A stretch of 21,211 nucleotides of DNA from positions 1 to 21,211 of IMG/VR virus record IMGVR_UViG_3300009285_004065; one strand, given 5' to 3'. Below are positions 20,900 through 21,211 of this stretch, piece by piece. Each line of letters opens with the position of its first letter. Position 1 is the stretch's first letter. The position numbers and the translations under genes are program-made. The notes under the pieces are model-generated. The model made no database searches. It was not told the DNA's origin and worked only from the letters and a program-made list of their open reading frames with translations. Origin of the DNA: a virus.

Positions 20900-20912
20900 C
20901 AAACAGTGTTTG
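20900..20912. promoter_or_regulatory. 13-bp palindrome in the antirepressor leader
   Basis: CAAACAGTGTTTG is a perfect inverted repeat of six pairs around one base. It lies between the expected transcript start (near 20956) and the ribosome site, close to the RBS. Its CAAAC/GTTTG arms resemble those of the 18654-18671 palindrome. It is a candidate protein binding site. Confidence 0.35.
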
Positions 20913-20962
20913 ACCAAGCAGACAACCTGCCGGGCCTGGGCTGGTCTTGCAACCCTACTACT

Positions 20963-20991
20963 AATATAACCAACACCAATGCTCCTGTCAA
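20963..20991 (-). promoter_or_regulatory. Sigma70-like promoter of the antirepressor operon
   Basis: Minus strand: TTGACA (20986-20991), 17-bp spacer, TATATT (20963-20968). A near-consensus promoter. It places the transcript start near 20956, about 70 nt before ATG 20884, and so fixes the antirepressor start. Confidence 0.78.
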
Positions 20992-21211
20992 GGACATTAA
21001 GGGTCATGTCGCAACATTTTTATTTCACTCACGATTACCCATAGATACATCTAACTCCCAGGAGTCCCCCACAATCACATCAATGGGTTACGGAAAATCA
21101 CCGTTGGACAAAAATATTTTGCTGCCCAAAAAGTTGACACTGGGCGGTTTTTGCCACTACTCGGCTGATCACACCGGGGAATTCGAAAAAATTGCCTCGA
21201 CAGGACACAAA
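20992..21211. other. Right-edge region without an assigned gene
   Basis: No supported gene. It holds a stem (CTGCCCA 21122-21128 with TGGGCGG 21141-21147, 12-nt loop) followed by TTTTT on the plus strand, a possible terminator reading rightward. An open plus frame from ATG 21083 runs off the window (43 codons, no ribosome site). The final 12 bases repeat those at 18650-18661, next to the packaging promoter. The region could be a control area facing an unseen neighbour. Confidence 0.4.

Noticed and set aside
19487-21007. Longer 506-aa antirepressor from ATG 21007
   Set aside because: The sigma70-like promoter lies downstream of that ATG, the extra 41 residues look non-native, and ATG 20884 has a good ribosome site.
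21083-21211. Open plus-strand frame of 43 codons at the right edge
   Set aside because: No ribosome site, no recognised motif, and the possible terminator stem lies inside it. It is kept only as a note in the edge region.

Overview
The window is a stretch of a tailed-phage genome or prophage, probably podovirus-like. Every convincing gene lies on the minus strand, so the biology reads from the right edge to the left. The order is terminase, portal, scaffold, capsid, fibre-like proteins, tail adaptor and a giant tail (nozzle-like) protein. No tail tape-measure, sheath or tube genes are seen, which fits a short-tailed phage, but the left part of the genome is missing. Base composition looks close to even. 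No tRNA, rRNA, CRISPR array, integrase or IS element was recognised. An antirepressor-type gene at the right suggests a temperate lineage or a relative of one. The host cannot be named from this sequence; the consensus-like sigma70-type promoters and strong Shine-Dalgarno sites show only that it is bacterial.

Right block (about 18.69-21.21 kb): a sigma70-like promoter (TTGACA, 17-bp spacer, TATATT) drives a compact four-gene operon. It holds a 465-aa AntA/ORF6C-type antirepressor with an N-terminal heptad repeat and what looks like a second, degenerate AntA module; an FmdB-like zinc ribbon with a C-terminal membrane helix; a small protein resembling a winged helix; and an 87-aa unknown.

Middle block (about 11.1-18.67 kb): a second promoter (TTGACA, 17 bp, TATGCT) overlaps an 18-bp near-perfect palindrome that could be an operator. 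It leads, through an 85-nt leader with a hairpin, into the packaging and head genes: a probable small terminase, a small HExxH metallopeptidase, a beta-rich protein, large terminase (TTG start), a small membrane protein (GTG start), portal, scaffold and major capsid protein. Many junctions are ATGA overlaps or short gaps, consistent with translational coupling. The gaps on both sides of the scaffold-capsid pair are longer and contain hairpins.

Left block (1-11.0 kb): two adjacent fibre-like proteins (569 and 934 aa) share an LTNKTLTSP module, five times in tandem in the larger one. They are followed by a coiled-coil protein with a C-terminal membrane helix (holin/XhlA-like by architecture only), two very acidic small proteins, a tail adaptor-like protein, and a reading frame of at least 1564 codons that runs off the left edge and ends in a nozzle-like region.

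The most noteworthy points are the possible shared operator logic between the antirepressor and packaging promoters, the double-module antirepressor, the membrane-tethered zinc ribbon, the shared repeat module of the two fibre-like genes, and the oversized nozzle-like protein.
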